From CBDANW01 sp965197825 (GTDB taxonomy: Bacteria > Acidobacteriota > Vicinamibacteria > Marinacidobacterales > DATDRI01): 64,000 bases of DNA. The position numbers and the translations under genes are program-made. The notes below the pieces were generated by a model, which made no database searches, was not told where the DNA came from, and saw nothing but the letters and a program-made list of their open reading frames with translations. The DNA is taken from the NCBI GenBank assembly GCA_965197825.1, contig CBDANW010000003.1:2542001-2606000 (forward strand), written 5' to 3'. Shown one piece after another: positions 17,991-27,463 of the stretch; positions within the stretch are counted from its first letter, which is position 1; each line of letters begins with the position of its first letter.

Positions 17991-18136
17991 GTGAACCGCA
18001 CCGGGTTTCCCTCGAGGGTGGCGAACTCGACGTCCTCAGGACCACGCCAGGGCCCGCGTCGATGGGTCACCTCGGTCTTGTAGAGGCCGATGATGGATTC
18101 AGCCAAAGCGTTATCGTAAGAGTCGCCTCGGCTGCC
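17991..18136 (-). pseudogene. IS3-family remnant with internal deletion
   Basis: It starts with TGAACCGCACCGGGTTTCC, which is the IS3 terminal repeat with one change. It then jumps to the C-terminal part of OrfB (matching 7540-7660 with several substitutions, for example around CTCAGGACCACGCC). It is therefore a diverged relative of the two full copies. The reading frame of the catalytic ...ALAESIIGLYKTE segment survives. It is joined directly to the IS5 fragment. Confidence 0.75.
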
Positions 18137-18696
18137 CTATCGCAAGCTCCATCTGTGTGTCGACGAGCAGAGTGGCGAAGTCGTCGCCGGCGAGCTGACG
18201 AGCAAAAGAGCCCGCGATTCATCGCGGGTTGCATCGCTTGTCGGACAGATCGACAGTCCCATCTCATCGGCCAGAGCTGACACCGCATACGACGCCGGCG
18301 GCGTCTATGAGGCAATCGAGAATCACAGCGCTCATCGCTCGCCGAGGGTGCTGATACCGCCGCGCAAGGGCGCCCTGCTCGCATCGGGGCCGGCGAGCAA
18401 CCGACAGCGCAATCGCAACATTGCAGCACAAGCTCGGCTCGGCAAACGAAAGTGGCACACAGAATCGGGCTACAGCAAACGGAGCAAAGTCGAGACAACG
18501 TTCCATCGCTACAAGGCTATCGTGGGCTCAGCGATGCGAGCGAGAGGGTTGGCGGCACAGAGAGTTGAGGCAAGGATCGGGTGCAAGATTCTCAACACCA
18601 TGACGGCGCTCGGGATGCTTGATAGCGAGATGATCGGATGATGGGAGTCGGGGCCAAGCGAGCTCTCGGCCTCTATCGGAGTTGTGCACCAAGGCA
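18137..18696 (+). mobile_element. IS5-family fragment, copy B (3' half)
   Basis: It contains the C-terminal half of the same transposase as copy A (from YRKLHLCVDEQSGEVV to SEMIG, stop at 18643) and the intact right end, ACCAAGGCA. It preserves the uninterrupted GACGCCGGCGGCGTCTATG site that defines the IS256 target duplication in copy A. The 5' half is missing, replaced by the IS3 remnant. Confidence 0.85.
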
Positions 18697-18865
18697 GCAG
18701 CAACTCCAGTTCAACGCCGCCGAAGGGCTTGAACAGTTCGTGGATCGCCGTCCCTAGCCCCTCCGCCGGAGCGGGCTCCCGATCAACCGCCTCGGCCAGG
18801 ATCAGCCGTGCCTCCTCTTCCATCGACCGGCCGTTGGCGGATGCGCGAACCCGAAGACGGAGCCT
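18697..18865 (-). pseudogene. FitA-type antitoxin fragment
   Basis: The residues LRLRVRASANGRSMEEEARLI and, later, GTAIHELFKPFGGVELEL match the DNA-binding and toxin-binding parts of FitA/VapB-like ribbon-helix-helix antitoxins that pair with PIN toxins. The first strand is missing, because a thioesterase gene joins in at about 18865, and the C-terminus is cut by IS5 copy B at 18697. No PIN toxin gene is left nearby. Confidence 0.7.
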
Positions 18866-19412
18866 GGAGGGCATAAGTGGCCAGCCCGATGGCCACCACA
18901 TGGTCGTTGCCCCCAACGACCTCGAGCCGGCAGGTGGCGAGCGAGCGTCCCTTGCGGACGACCTCTCCGATGGCGAGCAGGTCTCCCTGGACTCCCGCCA
19001 GCAAGCTCATCTTGAACTCCACCGTCTTGACCGTGGAGCCCGGCGAGACCGAACCCACCGCGAAGTTACCCGCCGTGTCCGCCAGCAGACCGATGAGACC
19101 CCCGTGGATGACGCCATGCCCTTCTTCGAACTCGGCCCGAAACGGCAACCGCACGCGTGCCACGCCGTTCTCGCAATAGCCGAGTGTCATGCCCAGGTAG
19201 CGGCTGATCGGGGCCGCCTCGAAGAGTTGCTTAAGTTTCTTGAGATGCGCGGGCGTGGAACGTTCCGTCGTTTCACCCACCCGCTGGTGGCGGACACCTT
19301 CGGGCAGAGGAACCGGCTTGGGCTCATTGAGGGGAGCCGAACGAGGCCGTACGGCGGCTTTCTTGCTAGCAGGCCTCGAAAGGATGTCTCTCTTCCCTGG
19401 TCCTTCTTTCAT
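18783..19412 (-). CDS. PaaI-like hotdog-fold thioesterase, fused to antitoxin remnant
   Basis: Residues about 60-183 form a hotdog domain with the PaaI/YigI active-site pattern (GHGVIHGGLIGLLADTAGN) and the usual closing strands (VKTVEFKMSLLAG, ATCRLEVVGGN). It would hydrolyse acyl-CoA or acyl-ACP esters in the cytoplasm. The natural end is near ATYALQ (about 18864); the last 26 residues are read from antitoxin DNA in another frame. The long N-terminal tail from ATG 19412 is Pro/Arg-rich and starts inside the stop of an integrase relic, so the true start may be an internal GTG near residue 46 (VGETTERS). Confidence 0.75.
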   Translation of the reverse strand: MKEGPGKRDILSRPASKKAAVRPRSAPLNEPKPVPLPEGVRHQRVGETTERSTPAHLKKLKQLFEAAPISRYLGMTLGYCENGVARVRLPFRAEFEEGHGVIHGGLIGLLADTAGNFAVGSVSPGSTVKTVEFKMSLLAGVQGDLLAIGEVVRKGRSLATCRLEVVGGNDHVVAIGLATYALQAPSSGSRIRQRPVDGRGGTADPGRGG

Positions 19413-19561
19413 ATCGAGACACGCTCCACGATGTTGCGAGTGACGTGCTGTCTACACCGGTCATAGATCCGTGTGGCCCGAGGGGTTGGAGTGTCCGGCC
19501 AGATACTGCACGTCCTCCAGGGGCACGTTCTGGCTGAGTATATCCGTGATCTCCATCACGA
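19409..19561 (-). pseudogene. Tyrosine recombinase, C-terminal fragment
   Basis: The frame reads LSQNVPLEDVQYLAGHSNP, then, one base out of phase, IYDRCRQHVTRNIVERVSI and a TGA at 19409. This is the end of a phage-type integrase: LAGHSN carries the second conserved His and IYDR the catalytic Tyr. A one-base shift lies between these two motifs and the rest of the protein is absent. It may be what is left of the integrase that brought in part of this region. Confidence 0.75.
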
Positions 19562-19562
19562 G

Positions 19563-19641
19563 GATGAATAAATAGAAGGCACAGCGTCTAAGCTGCTGAT
19601 TTGTGGTCTATTTCAAAAGGGCCGAGTTTTGGCACAGGACG
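19563..19641 (+). repeat. Repeat A core joined to repeat B
   Basis: GATGAATAAATAGAAGGCAC (19563-19584) runs straight into the right-end type of repeat B (GCGTCTAAGCTGCTGATTTG onward to GGCACAGGACG at 19641). The two IS ends are therefore abutted, as after insertion of one element into the end of the other. Confidence 0.65.
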
Positions 19642-19659
19642 GGATGCGGAGCAGGCGGG

Positions 19660-20110
19660 CTACCGAGGCCCTATCATCATTACTGCCATTACTACCGGAA
19701 CACAGTCCGTCTAAAAAGCGACGCACCGAGGCGAGCTCTTGCATCGTCGGAGTATGGGCCAGCGAGGCCGGGAAGGTCGTGGCATCCACATGCTGTCGGA
19801 TGAGATGCACGACGGTCTGTTCGAGCATCGGGGCGGGCAGGCGCTAGCCGGAGAGGTCCTTTTGGCCACTGTGCTGGATGAGACGCCGGGAGACGTAGTA
19901 GCGGAGCCGTTGCCCGTTTTTCTTTTTGGTGTGGCTCGGCGTCAGCCGGTCCCCGGTCTCGTCGAAGAGCTTGCCTGAGTAGATACGTTCGAGTGCCGTC
20001 CAAGCCGCCCGTGGGTTTCGTATCGACGTGGCATTGACCTCGGCTGGCGGCCCATCGAATCCTCGCTTCCCGCGGATCCGGTCATCGACCCTCCACAGGC
20101 CGACGTCGAA
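19660..20110 (-). pseudogene. Large serine recombinase, C-terminal fragment
   Basis: One frame reads IRGKRGFDGPPAEV, GKLFDETGDRLTPSHTKKKNGQ and RYYVSRRLIQ, the zinc-ribbon-adjacent region typical of the recombinase (Recombinase/Zn_ribbon_recom) C-terminal half, and then continues MLEQTVVHLIRQHVDA. An in-frame TAG lies between QKDLSG and RLPAPM. The catalytic N-terminal domain is absent. The fragment is bracketed by repeat A cores at 19563 and 20142. Confidence 0.65.
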
Positions 20111-20141
20111 CTCGACGTACTATTTGCACCATACGGACAGC

Positions 20142-20164
20142 GGATGAATAAATAGAAAGCACAG
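20142..20164 (+). repeat. Repeat A core
   Basis: GATGAATAAATAGAAAGCACAG, one base different from the other copies. From here to 20246 no gene is visible; GACCTC-GT-GAGGTC forms a short palindrome near 20235-20248, at the end of the methylase gene. Confidence 0.5.
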
Positions 20165-20246
20165 GCGATGCCGTTCGCCGACTGATGGAGACCAAGAGCG
20201 AGCGTGGCCGCGGCCGCAGATTGGCTTACGGCGTGACCTCGTGAGG

Positions 20247-23200
20247 TCAAGTGACATTCCGTCTGTCAGTTGGACCGTGACCATCGGACTTGTCCGTTCG
20301 GAAAGCGCCAGGCCATCCGCCGTGCCGTCCGATGGTTTCGTCGATTTCGGCCATCAGGCGGCGAGTTTCGCCGAGGGCGGCGACGATCTTTCGGTAGTGA
20401 TCAATGTCGTCCTCGGAAAGCGTGCGGCCCTTCCGGTCCTTGAGCCACTTGTGGCAAACCTGGTAGCCGCCGATGTGGAAGTCCCAGACCTCCTCGGGCA
20501 CGCCCTGGAAACCTATCGTGCCGGGCTTCGTCGCGCGGTGGCCCTCGCGCGCACTGGTCTTGCCGGCATCGAGCCAGACGGTGCCGTCCGACCAGCCGAC
20601 GCGTCCGACTTTTGGGTTCCTGGGGCCGGGGTAGCTGGTGATGGGCTTACCGAGCTTCGGAGATTCGAGCAGGTGGAGGGCCAGCAGGTCATGGCCGGCC
20701 TCCGCCAGCCTTCGGAAGAGGTCGACACTTTCGGGCAGAGGCACCCGGGGAAAGTCGAGCTTGAGTGGGGCCTTGTAGCGCTCGCGGTAACCGGGACTGT
20801 GGAACACCGCATAGATGTAAGTAACTACGTCCTCGGGGCCGAAGGTCTTCCCTAGATCGCCGCGGCCGTCGCTGACGAATCGCAGTTCGGTGGCGGCTGC
20901 TAGCTGCTCGACAAACCCCAAGTCCAGGTTCGGCGTGCGACCACCTTTCCCCTTGGACCAGCGGCTGAACAGCGACGCGTCGGCCTTGCCGACGCCGGGG
21001 TAGAGATAGATTGGAAGGACGAACCCGTTGTTCGAAGTCTTAGGTGACATACAGATGACTTCAGCGATGTTCCGAGTCACCTGAGCGTGCTTAAAGACCT
21101 CCCCTTTCGTCATGCGGGAAGTAATCAGTGCGAGATTCCCCCCCGCCAGCATGTGCGGCATCGCCTCGGTCCGAGGCCAATCGACCATCCAGGGAACGTA
21201 GTACATCTCACGGATGTCGAACGGGCGATAAAGCACCGGGACATACCGTCGGTCCCACTGGCGGTCTTTGCGGATCTTCCGCCGAGCCTCGGGTAGTTTC
21301 CAACCCCTGGAATCCCCTGGCGGATACTTCTTGGAGCCCTTTCCGGCGAAGTATTTCTTCCGGATCGCGTCGTCGGACAGGGACTTGGAACGGAGGTTCA
21401 CGATACGACTTCGAAGAGATTCCGGGTCCAAGTCGATTACAAAGCCGTCTCGTGCCGTGACGATTCCGGTCACGTTCACGGGCATGACCTTGTTGATCGC
21501 CTGCCAATCGTAGTAACTGTCAGCGCCCGTGTCGTCGAACGGCTTAAAGAGGTAGAAGGACGCGCCGGGGGTGAGCTCAGTCCATTCGGTATCGCCGGAG
21601 TCATGACCCAGAAGCCAGCCGTACTTATCTTCCCGCTCGCCCCAAAGATCGGAGTGGCTGACGCGTGCGGCCGCCGAGCCAAGCTTCGTGAACAGCCCGA
21701 TCGCTACGCCTTGCTGGATGTTGAACACGTTGACGTCCCGCCCCCCTCCCGGCGCAATCTCTTTTTTCTTGAGGTTTCCGTGGAGGTCGAGCACACGAAC
21801 CCGGTGGAAAGAGCGCATCAGAGACCAGCGCATGCCGCGGAACGTGGGGTTGTCGATGTACCCGTGGTTACTGATGTAGCCGTGAATCCCGACGCTCGTA
21901 CGGTCCAGAAGCCACTGGGAGAGCCGAACGAACTTCACGTAGTCGTCTTGCAGCCACACTTTCCGTTCGCCCAGCGGTTCCCCATTAACGTGGTAGTAGC
22001 TCTCGGTCTGGATTCCATCGGGTAGCCGACCCTTCAGGAGGCCGTCTATCCAGGGCCCCTTGTTCGAAGAAAGGCCTGAATAAGGCGGATTTCCAATCAC
22101 CACCGTGAACCGCTGCTTTCGCTTGATCTCGTTGACCGCCTTGGCCTCGTGCGCCAGCGCGGGCAGGAAGTCGAGCATGAGCTGCTCGTCCCCCGCTGGC
22201 TCCAGCGCATTCGTCAGGTACACCCGCGCCCGCTCGTCGCTTGCGAAGCGGTAGCCGGCCTCGAAGAGCTTGAGGCCGATCTTGAGATGGGCGATGGCGT
22301 ACGGGGCCATCAGCAGCTCGTAGCCGTGCAGGCGCGGCAAGAGGTGCCTCGGGACGTACTCGTTCCAGAGCGCCTGGATCTTCTTCTCGCCGTGACCCTG
22401 GACCTTCCACTTCTCGACCATCGTATTGTGAACGAGGTCGATGACCTCGACGAGGAAAGTGCCGGTTCCGGTGGCCGGGTCGAGGATCTGGACAAAGGCC
22501 TGATCGGGCGAGGTGCCTTCCGGGATTTCCAGATCTTCGTGGCGCCTCGCCATCTCGCTCCAGGTCGTGGTGTCGGCGAGGCCATCCTCTAGCCCAAACT
22601 CCTTGCGCAGCAGCTCGTCCACCGAGCGCACGATGTAGGAGACCACGGGGCGCGGGGTGTAGAAGACGCCGCGGCTCACCTTCTGCTTCTTGTCGTAGGC
22701 GGCGAGGAAGTGCTCGTAGAAGTGAATGACCGGGTCTTCCTGGGGGTTGCGGTCGCTGAAGTCGCGGACCACCTCCCCCATGTTGGCCCGGTCGAGGAGC
22801 TCCACCACCTCGGAGACGCCCAGCTCGTCGAAGTCGATGCCTGACCCGCCGGCTTTGCCGCGGCGTCCGCCCACGCGCAGGAAGGTTTCCATCATCTCCC
22901 GGAGGAACGGGTTCGTCCGCATGTGGGCGGCGAAGTCGTCGGCGGTACGCCGCGCGGGATCGGTGATACGGGCCGAGAGCAGGCCGTAGGCGATGGTCTG
23001 GGCGTACATGTCGGCGAAGCCGGCCTTGTCCAGGGCGTGGACGAGTGCGGTCTGGAACGCCTTCATGAGCTTCGTGAGCGGACCAGTCTCGGTCTCGATG
23101 GCGAGCGCCGTCCGGATGCGGTCGCGGATCGCGCGGGCTAGCTCGGCCAAGCGCTCGGAGAGCTCCTTCGAGGTGGTGGTGACCTCGCGGTGGCACAGCT

Positions 23201-23780
23201 TAAAGGCGTCGCGCCAGCGCTCGCGCCAGGCGTCGGTGTCTTCCTCGTCATCGGGCCAAGCGAGGTGGTCGCTCAGCTCGCGGGCGACGGCGTCGAGGTG
23301 GAGCGGCGTGTCTAGGTTGTCCCATCCGAGCACCTTGAGGGTCGGCAAGTCGTGGCCGTCCTGGGGCTTCGAGAAGTGGGCGAAGGCGATGCGGCGCTCC
23401 TCGCCCTCGCCGTAGTTGGACACGAAGAGCAGGTCGTCGTCGGCCCAGGCTTGGCGCTCGGACTTGTTGGCCGAGGCGCGCTTTTTGAGCGCCACCTGGC
23501 CGAGGATGCGGCGCAGCGCCACCACGGGCAGGCGCTTCGGCTCGAACTTGATGAAGAAGATGCCCCAGGGCTGGCCCGGCACGAGCGGGCGTAGGCGCTT
23601 GATCTCCTGGATCTTGGCCGCGTTCTTCGCGTCGATCCCGAGCTCCTCCGGGGTGTACTCGAAGGTCAGCTCCTCGAAGTCGTCCGCATCGATCGGCCAG
23701 CCGAGCTCGTCGCGCAGGTAGGCGATAAGCTGGTCGAAGCGGCGGATGCGGGCGAGGCGTTCGCGGTGGTCGGTCGGCAT
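20247..23780 (-). CDS. N6-adenine DNA methylase with target-recognition region (type ISP-like / DISARM DrmMI-like)
   Basis: A 1177-aa protein. Residues 1-200 form an N-terminal domain (WPIDADDFEELTFEY, LRPLVPGQPWGIFF) seen in helicase-coupled methylases. The Rossmann methylase core has FYTPRPVVSYIV near 373, ILDPATGTGTF at 432-441 (SAM binding) and VVIGNPPYSG with NPPY at 564-567 (catalysis). The last 500 residues are long beta-rich sequence expected to read the target. It lies 4 bases downstream of the helicase gene in the same direction, so the two form an operon. The frame is intact, in contrast to its helicase partner. It could still methylate host DNA alone. Type ISP and DISARM class 1 are both compatible; no drmA/B/C is present. 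Confidence 0.85.
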   Translation of the reverse strand: MPTDHRERLARIRRFDQLIAYLRDELGWPIDADDFEELTFEYTPEELGIDAKNAAKIQEIKRLRPLVPGQPWGIFFIKFEPKRLPVVALRRILGQVALKKRASANKSERQAWADDDLLFVSNYGEGEERRIAFAHFSKPQDGHDLPTLKVLGWDNLDTPLHLDAVARELSDHLAWPDDEEDTDAWRERWRDAFKLCHREVTTTSKELSERLAELARAIRDRIRTALAIETETGPLTKLMKAFQTALVHALDKAGFADMYAQTIAYGLLSARITDPARRTADDFAAHMRTNPFLREMMETFLRVGGRRGKAGGSGIDFDELGVSEVVELLDRANMGEVVRDFSDRNPQEDPVIHFYEHFLAAYDKKQKVSRGVFYTPRPVVSYIVRSVDELLRKEFGLEDGLADTTTWSEMARRHEDLEIPEGTSPDQAFVQILDPATGTGTFLVEVIDLVHNTMVEKWKVQGHGEKKIQALWNEYVPRHLLPRLHGYELLMAPYAIAHLKIGLKLFEAGYRFASDERARVYLTNALEPAGDEQLMLDFLPALAHEAKAVNEIKRKQRFTVVIGNPPYSGLSSNKGPWIDGLLKGRLPDGIQTESYYHVNGEPLGERKVWLQDDYVKFVRLSQWLLDRTSVGIHGYISNHGYIDNPTFRGMRWSLMRSFHRVRVLDLHGNLKKKEIAPGGGRDVNVFNIQQGVAIGLFTKLGSAAARVSHSDLWGEREDKYGWLLGHDSGDTEWTELTPGASFYLFKPFDDTGADSYYDWQAINKVMPVNVTGIVTARDGFVIDLDPESLRSRIVNLRSKSLSDDAIRKKYFAGKGSKKYPPGDSRGWKLPEARRKIRKDRQWDRRYVPVLYRPFDIREMYYVPWMVDWPRTEAMPHMLAGGNLALITSRMTKGEVFKHAQVTRNIAEVICMSPKTSNNGFVLPIYLYPGVGKADASLFSRWSKGKGGRTPNLDLGFVEQLAAATELRFVSDGRGDLGKTFGPEDVVTYIYAVFHSPGYRERYKAPLKLDFPRVPLPESVDLFRRLAEAGHDLLALHLLESPKLGKPITSYPGPRNPKVGRVGWSDGTVWLDAGKTSAREGHRATKPGTIGFQGVPEEVWDFHIGGYQVCHKWLKDRKGRTLSEDDIDHYRKIVAALGETRRLMAEIDETIGRHGGWPGAFRTDKSDGHGPTDRRNVT

Positions 23781-23784
23781 CGGT

Positions 23785-25700
23785 TCAGCCCTCGTTCAGT
23801 TCCATCCAGCAGCGAAGCTGCGGCTTGACGCCGACGGGGGCGTCCACGCGCTTCAGGTAGCTGTTCTTGATGTGCCTCTCGATCTGCTTGCGGATGTGGA
23901 GGAGCGTCTTCTCCTCCGTGGTGCAGCGCCGGGACGTCTCGGGCTTCGAGCGGATGCTCGCGACGATCTCGCCCGGCTCTTCGAGAATGGCTTTGCGTTC
24001 GAGGTCGTAGAGGTACCAGCGGGTCGTGCCCGCCGCCTCGGTGAACTCGCCCGCCTCCTTGTCGAGGGCGGGAAGCGTGTAGCAGAAGAACACGCCGCGC
24101 GCCCCTTGGGCCACGCGCTTACGGCCGCTGAAGGTGGCGCCGGGCAGGCGCTTGAGGCATGCCTCCAGTTTGGGGTCGGCCTGAAGCAGGGCCTGGTACT
24201 CGAGGTGCATGTCCTCGACCGCGGTCTTGGTGCCCTCGTAGGTGTGATTGAACTCTTTGAGCGCAGCGAAGTTGTCCTGGGGAGTCAGGAGCTTTTTTCC
24301 CTCGATCCCGAGCGTTGTCGAGATCAGCAGCGTCTTCTGCGTGACCTTGGTGTAGAGCGTGAGGATCGCGTTCAGCTCGGCGGGCGGCAGGAAGTTCCAG
24401 AAGCTCACCGTCCCGCGGGAGCCGGCGACCTCCGGGTGGTCGGCGACCAGTCGTTTCTCGATTTCCGGATTCATGCGCCGATCCACGCGGCCGATGCGCT
24501 GCATCAGACGAACCGGGTTCCAGTGGATGTCGTAGTTGATCATTCGCGACGCGTCCTGGAGGTTCAGGCCCTCGGACAGGACGTCCGTGGAAATGAGGAC
24601 GCGGATCTCCGTGCGGCCTTTCTCCGCAAGCTCTGCCGAGGAGAGGCCGTTGTAGTAGGGCGAGAAGCGCTGGATGACGTCGGCGCGGTTGCCTTTGGAG
24701 GCGCTGTCGACCTGGGCGACGCCGTCAATGCCGGCTTGATCGAGTTGGCGCTTCAGGTAGCGGGCGGTGTCGGCGAACTCGGTGAAGATGAGGATCTTCT
24801 GGTCGACAAGCTCTTTTGCCTTGAGCAGCCGGCTGAGCTTCTGGAGCTTGTCGTCGTGCTTGGGCTCGAACTTCCTGGCCTCGGCAGTGAAGTACGCAAG
24901 CTGGTCGAGATCACGAAAAGTTTCCGTGATCATGGCTGGTACATCAAACTGTTTTCTGTCCAGCCTTTTAACAGCGTTTAGCATCTCCGGGGGAACGATG
25001 TCTTCGTCCTCCGACTCGTCTCTGTCCTGACCCCAGAACTCGAGTTGCCGACTACGTGCGTAGCCAAGGATCTCAGCGTTGTCGGATTTCCAGTGCTCAA
25101 GCTTCTTCTTCTCCGCAGCGGTCTCGCTGTGAACCTCGAGGAAGGCCAGAAGCTTCCGGAGCAGCCGGTCGCAGGAGAGTTCGAACGCGACAACGGAGCT
25201 TTCGAAGCGCTTGAGGAAGTTCGTACGGATCAGGCCAACGACTTGCTTCTGCCGGTTCTGTTCGAACGGATCGATGCTTGTGTCCGGTCCCTTGTACCAG
25301 GCGAGTGGGTAGTACATCGGGAGCGCGAACAGCGGGTTCAGCCGCGTGAACGCGTTCTCGAACATGTCGAGCAGCCGCCCGTAGGTCTTACGAATGGAAT
25401 ACGCGGCTACCTGCGGCGGCTTGCGCTCGGGGAAGGCGACCGTCTTCCCAGTCTCGCGGATCTGGCTTTCGCGCGCGTAGGCGCGGCTGCGCTGCACGAC
25501 GAGGTGGCGGAAGATCTGGTCGGAGAAGAGGATCTCATGCGTCTCGGTCAACTGTTCGGAGACATCGGTCAGGTCGTGTCCGACTCGATTACGCAGGGCC
25601 TTCTCCATCTGGTTGAAGTGCGCGCGCAGGTTGTTGACGCCCAACGTGCGGGCGAAGTACGTCTCGTCCCGGCGCGTGAACAGCTCGGCCATGTGCCGAA
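23785..25700 (-). pseudogene. SNF2-type helicase, C-terminal half only
   Basis: The retained region starts near HMAELFTRRDE and runs to a stop at 23785. It has the second RecA-like domain of an SNF2/DEAD-like motor: KILIFTEFADTARYLKRQL, VLISTDVLSEGLNLQ (motif V) and QRIGRVDRRMNPE (motif VI), plus a large C-terminal region. Walker A and the DEAH-type motif II should lie in the first half, which is absent. At about 25706 the sequence changes to a transposase fragment, so the gene was cut by IS insertion. The apparent frame upstream of 25700 is transposon sequence. As it stands it cannot hydrolyse ATP. Confidence 0.85.
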
Positions 25701-25706
25701 AGTAGT

Positions 25707-25780
25707 GGATGAAGCAGGTGGCAAGAAACCTCACGGACATGTGGGATGGTTTCCTCCTTGGCAAGCGATACCTCATCCAT
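25707..25780 (+). pseudogene. Integrase-core transposase, internal fragment
   Basis: These 74 bases are nearly identical to 29084-29160 (WMKQVARNLTDMWDGFLLGKRYLIH). They sit between the cut helicase gene and a second transposase type. Confidence 0.8.
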
Positions 25781-26278
25781 GTCTTTACGGCCAGGTCCTC
25801 AAGACGCGCAGGAACGATCGTATCATCAAGGTCGAACGCAGAGCGCTGCACGGAGCCGCGTGGCGATTCGAAGACGCGCTCAATAACTCCGAGGACTCCT
25901 CGACATTGAACACGGCGTTCATCGAGCGGTTGAATCTGGCCATCCGGCAAAGCTCGGCATACCTTTCGAGACGAACGCTTTCCCACGCTCGCTCGACGGA
26001 GAGGCTCGATGAGCACCTGGAGTTGCTCCGTTGCTATTACAACTTCGTCCGACCGCACGGAGCTCTGAAGTTCGGACGTGAGATCCGAACTCCGGCTATG
26101 CAAGCCGGTCTGACCACGCGACGGCTCACCTTTCGAGACATCTTCTTCTTGGCGACGACGATTCCTTTGTGGTCGCGGATCGAGGTTTTCCTTCTCAGTT
26201 GGGCGCGTAACCCGGTCTCTTCCGCACCTGTTACCACTGCCCGCAGCCGCGTAGCAACAACTTGATGGCGGAAGCACC
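25781..26278 (+). pseudogene. Transposase of a second DDE family, C-terminal part
   Basis: The frame gives VLKTRRNDRIIKVERR, then LNTAFIERLNLAIRQ (the Glu of a DDE triad), CYYNFVRPHGALKFG and LTTRRLTFRDIFF. The N-terminal part with the two aspartates is missing. The family assignment is uncertain; the FIERLN..IRQ pattern is shared with several unclassified DDE groups. The right end of the element, CTTGATGGCGGAAGCACC at 26261-26278, matches the end of the 166-bp MITE, so this element or a relative is the likely MITE parent. A second fragment lies at 49814-50036. Confidence 0.7.
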
Positions 26279-26384
26279 AAACGGGGAGAAACAGATAGGC
26301 CGCGCCTACGGAGCACCGCGCCAGCCCTCGACCCTACCAACCCAGGACCCACCGGCCATGGCTCATGCTATTATCACGCGCTTA

Positions 26385-27248
26385 ATGAGAGTTTCGAAGG
26401 TCGTTTTCTTCGCTATTTGTTGTGCGTCGTCGGCCTCGGCGTGGGATCGCGTGGGACATCTCGTTGTGGATGCTATCGCGTGGGAGCACATGAGCGAGCC
26501 CACGCGCGAGCGGGCAGTCGAGATTCTTCGCGCTGCGCCGAGAGACGCCGGCCTCGCGCTATCGGGGTTCGGCCCGCGAGAGCTCTTCGTCCGCAGCGGG
26601 TACTGGCCCGACGTCGTGCGCGATGAGGCGTGGCCGGTGCGCAAAGAAAAATACGATCACCAGACGTGGCACTACGTCAATCATTTCTGGCGAGAAGACG
26701 GTACGCCGCTACCGGAGATGGGGCTGAACGGTGAACTCCTCGAACGACTCGAGGCGCTCGCGGGCACCGTCCCCGACGCTGTCGAGCTCGCGTGGTTGCT
26801 CCACCTCGTCGGTGACGTTCATCAACCGCTTCACTCGAGCGCGCTGGTCACCAACGCCGAACCGCACGGCGATCGCGGAGGGAACGATTTCGTGCTCGAC
26901 GACCCGGAGTCCTGGGGGAACTTACACGCGTTTTGGGACTCGATACAGATGCGCGCCCGTCGCAAGCACCACAGCGAAGGCTATCCGGCATGGGTCGACC
27001 GGATCGCGGGCGAGATCACAACGCTTCATTCACGCGCAACGCTCGCGAGCGAGATGAGCGTTCAAGGATTCACCGACTGGTCCAAAGCCGGCGCCAAGCT
27101 TGCAAGGACGCGCTTGTACCCGTCGTATCTTGTTCGAGATGCGCGGCCGCCGAAGCAGTATCAGGACGAAGCCCAAGAGGTCGCCGATCGGCAGATGGCG
27201 CTCGCCGGGTACCGGCTCGCGGCGCTTCTGAATGGGCTCCTTCGCTAG
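26385..27248 (+). CDS. S1/P1-type secreted nuclease
   Basis: The 287-aa protein has a signal peptide (MRVSKVVFFAICCASSASA) followed directly by WDRVGH. In S1/P1 nucleases the mature N-terminal Trp and this His are zinc ligands. Other ligands are in VNHFWRE, in HLVGDVHQPLH, in GDRGGNDF and in NLHAFWD. It should cleave single-stranded DNA and RNA in the periplasm or outside the cell using three zinc ions, probably for nucleotide scavenging. I chose the ATG at 26385 because it gives a clean signal peptide; ATG 26358 would add nine residues. The gene stands alone between the MITE parent relic and a MITE copy. Confidence 0.88.
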   Translation: MRVSKVVFFAICCASSASAWDRVGHLVVDAIAWEHMSEPTRERAVEILRAAPRDAGLALSGFGPRELFVRSGYWPDVVRDEAWPVRKEKYDHQTWHYVNHFWREDGTPLPEMGLNGELLERLEALAGTVPDAVELAWLLHLVGDVHQPLHSSALVTNAEPHGDRGGNDFVLDDPESWGNLHAFWDSIQMRARRKHHSEGYPAWVDRIAGEITTLHSRATLASEMSVQGFTDWSKAGAKLARTRLYPSYLVRDARPPKQYQDEAQEVADRQMALAGYRLAALLNGLLR

Positions 27249-27250
27249 GG

Positions 27251-27416
27251 GGTGCTTGCGCTGTTTGCTGTTGGTGATGTGTACGCATCCCTTTGCAAAA
27301 AATGGGCTTACGCTTCATTTAGCGCGTAGCGAAGGTCGTGAGCCCTATTTGGGCGGTAATTTAATGCACCGTAAAGTCTTAGCGTCATCTCACCAACACT
27401 TAATGGCGGAAGCACC
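27251..27416 (+). mobile_element. MITE-1, complete copy (166 bp)
   Basis: The ends are GGTGCTTGCGCTGTTTGCTG on the left and the complement of GGTGCTTCCGCCATTAAGTG on the right, an imperfect terminal inverted repeat. A second copy of identical length lies in inverse orientation at 30885-31050, and the right 73 bp are at 51328-51400. It has no coding capacity. It starts 2 bases after the nuclease stop codon and could act as its terminator. Confidence 0.8.
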
Positions 27417-27453
27417 GGTCTATTTCAAAAGGGCCGAGTTTTGGCACAGGACG
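27417..27453 (+). repeat. Repeat B, solo, abutting MITE-1
   Basis: GGTCTATTTCAAAAGGGCC to GGCACAGGACG begins at the base after the MITE end. From 27454 to 27798 there is no firm gene. Confidence 0.6.
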
Positions 27454-27463
27454 GGGTGCTGAA

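Noticed and set aside
10512..25700. Region 10-26 kb as one composite transposon
   Set aside because: IS5 copies A and B border the type I operon in direct orientation, but copy B lacks its left half and no common target duplication is present. Mobility as a unit cannot be supported.
25700..26352. Helicase frame extending upstream to 26352
   Set aside because: The sequence upstream of 25700 is transposase DNA read on the opposite strand; the open frame there is accidental.
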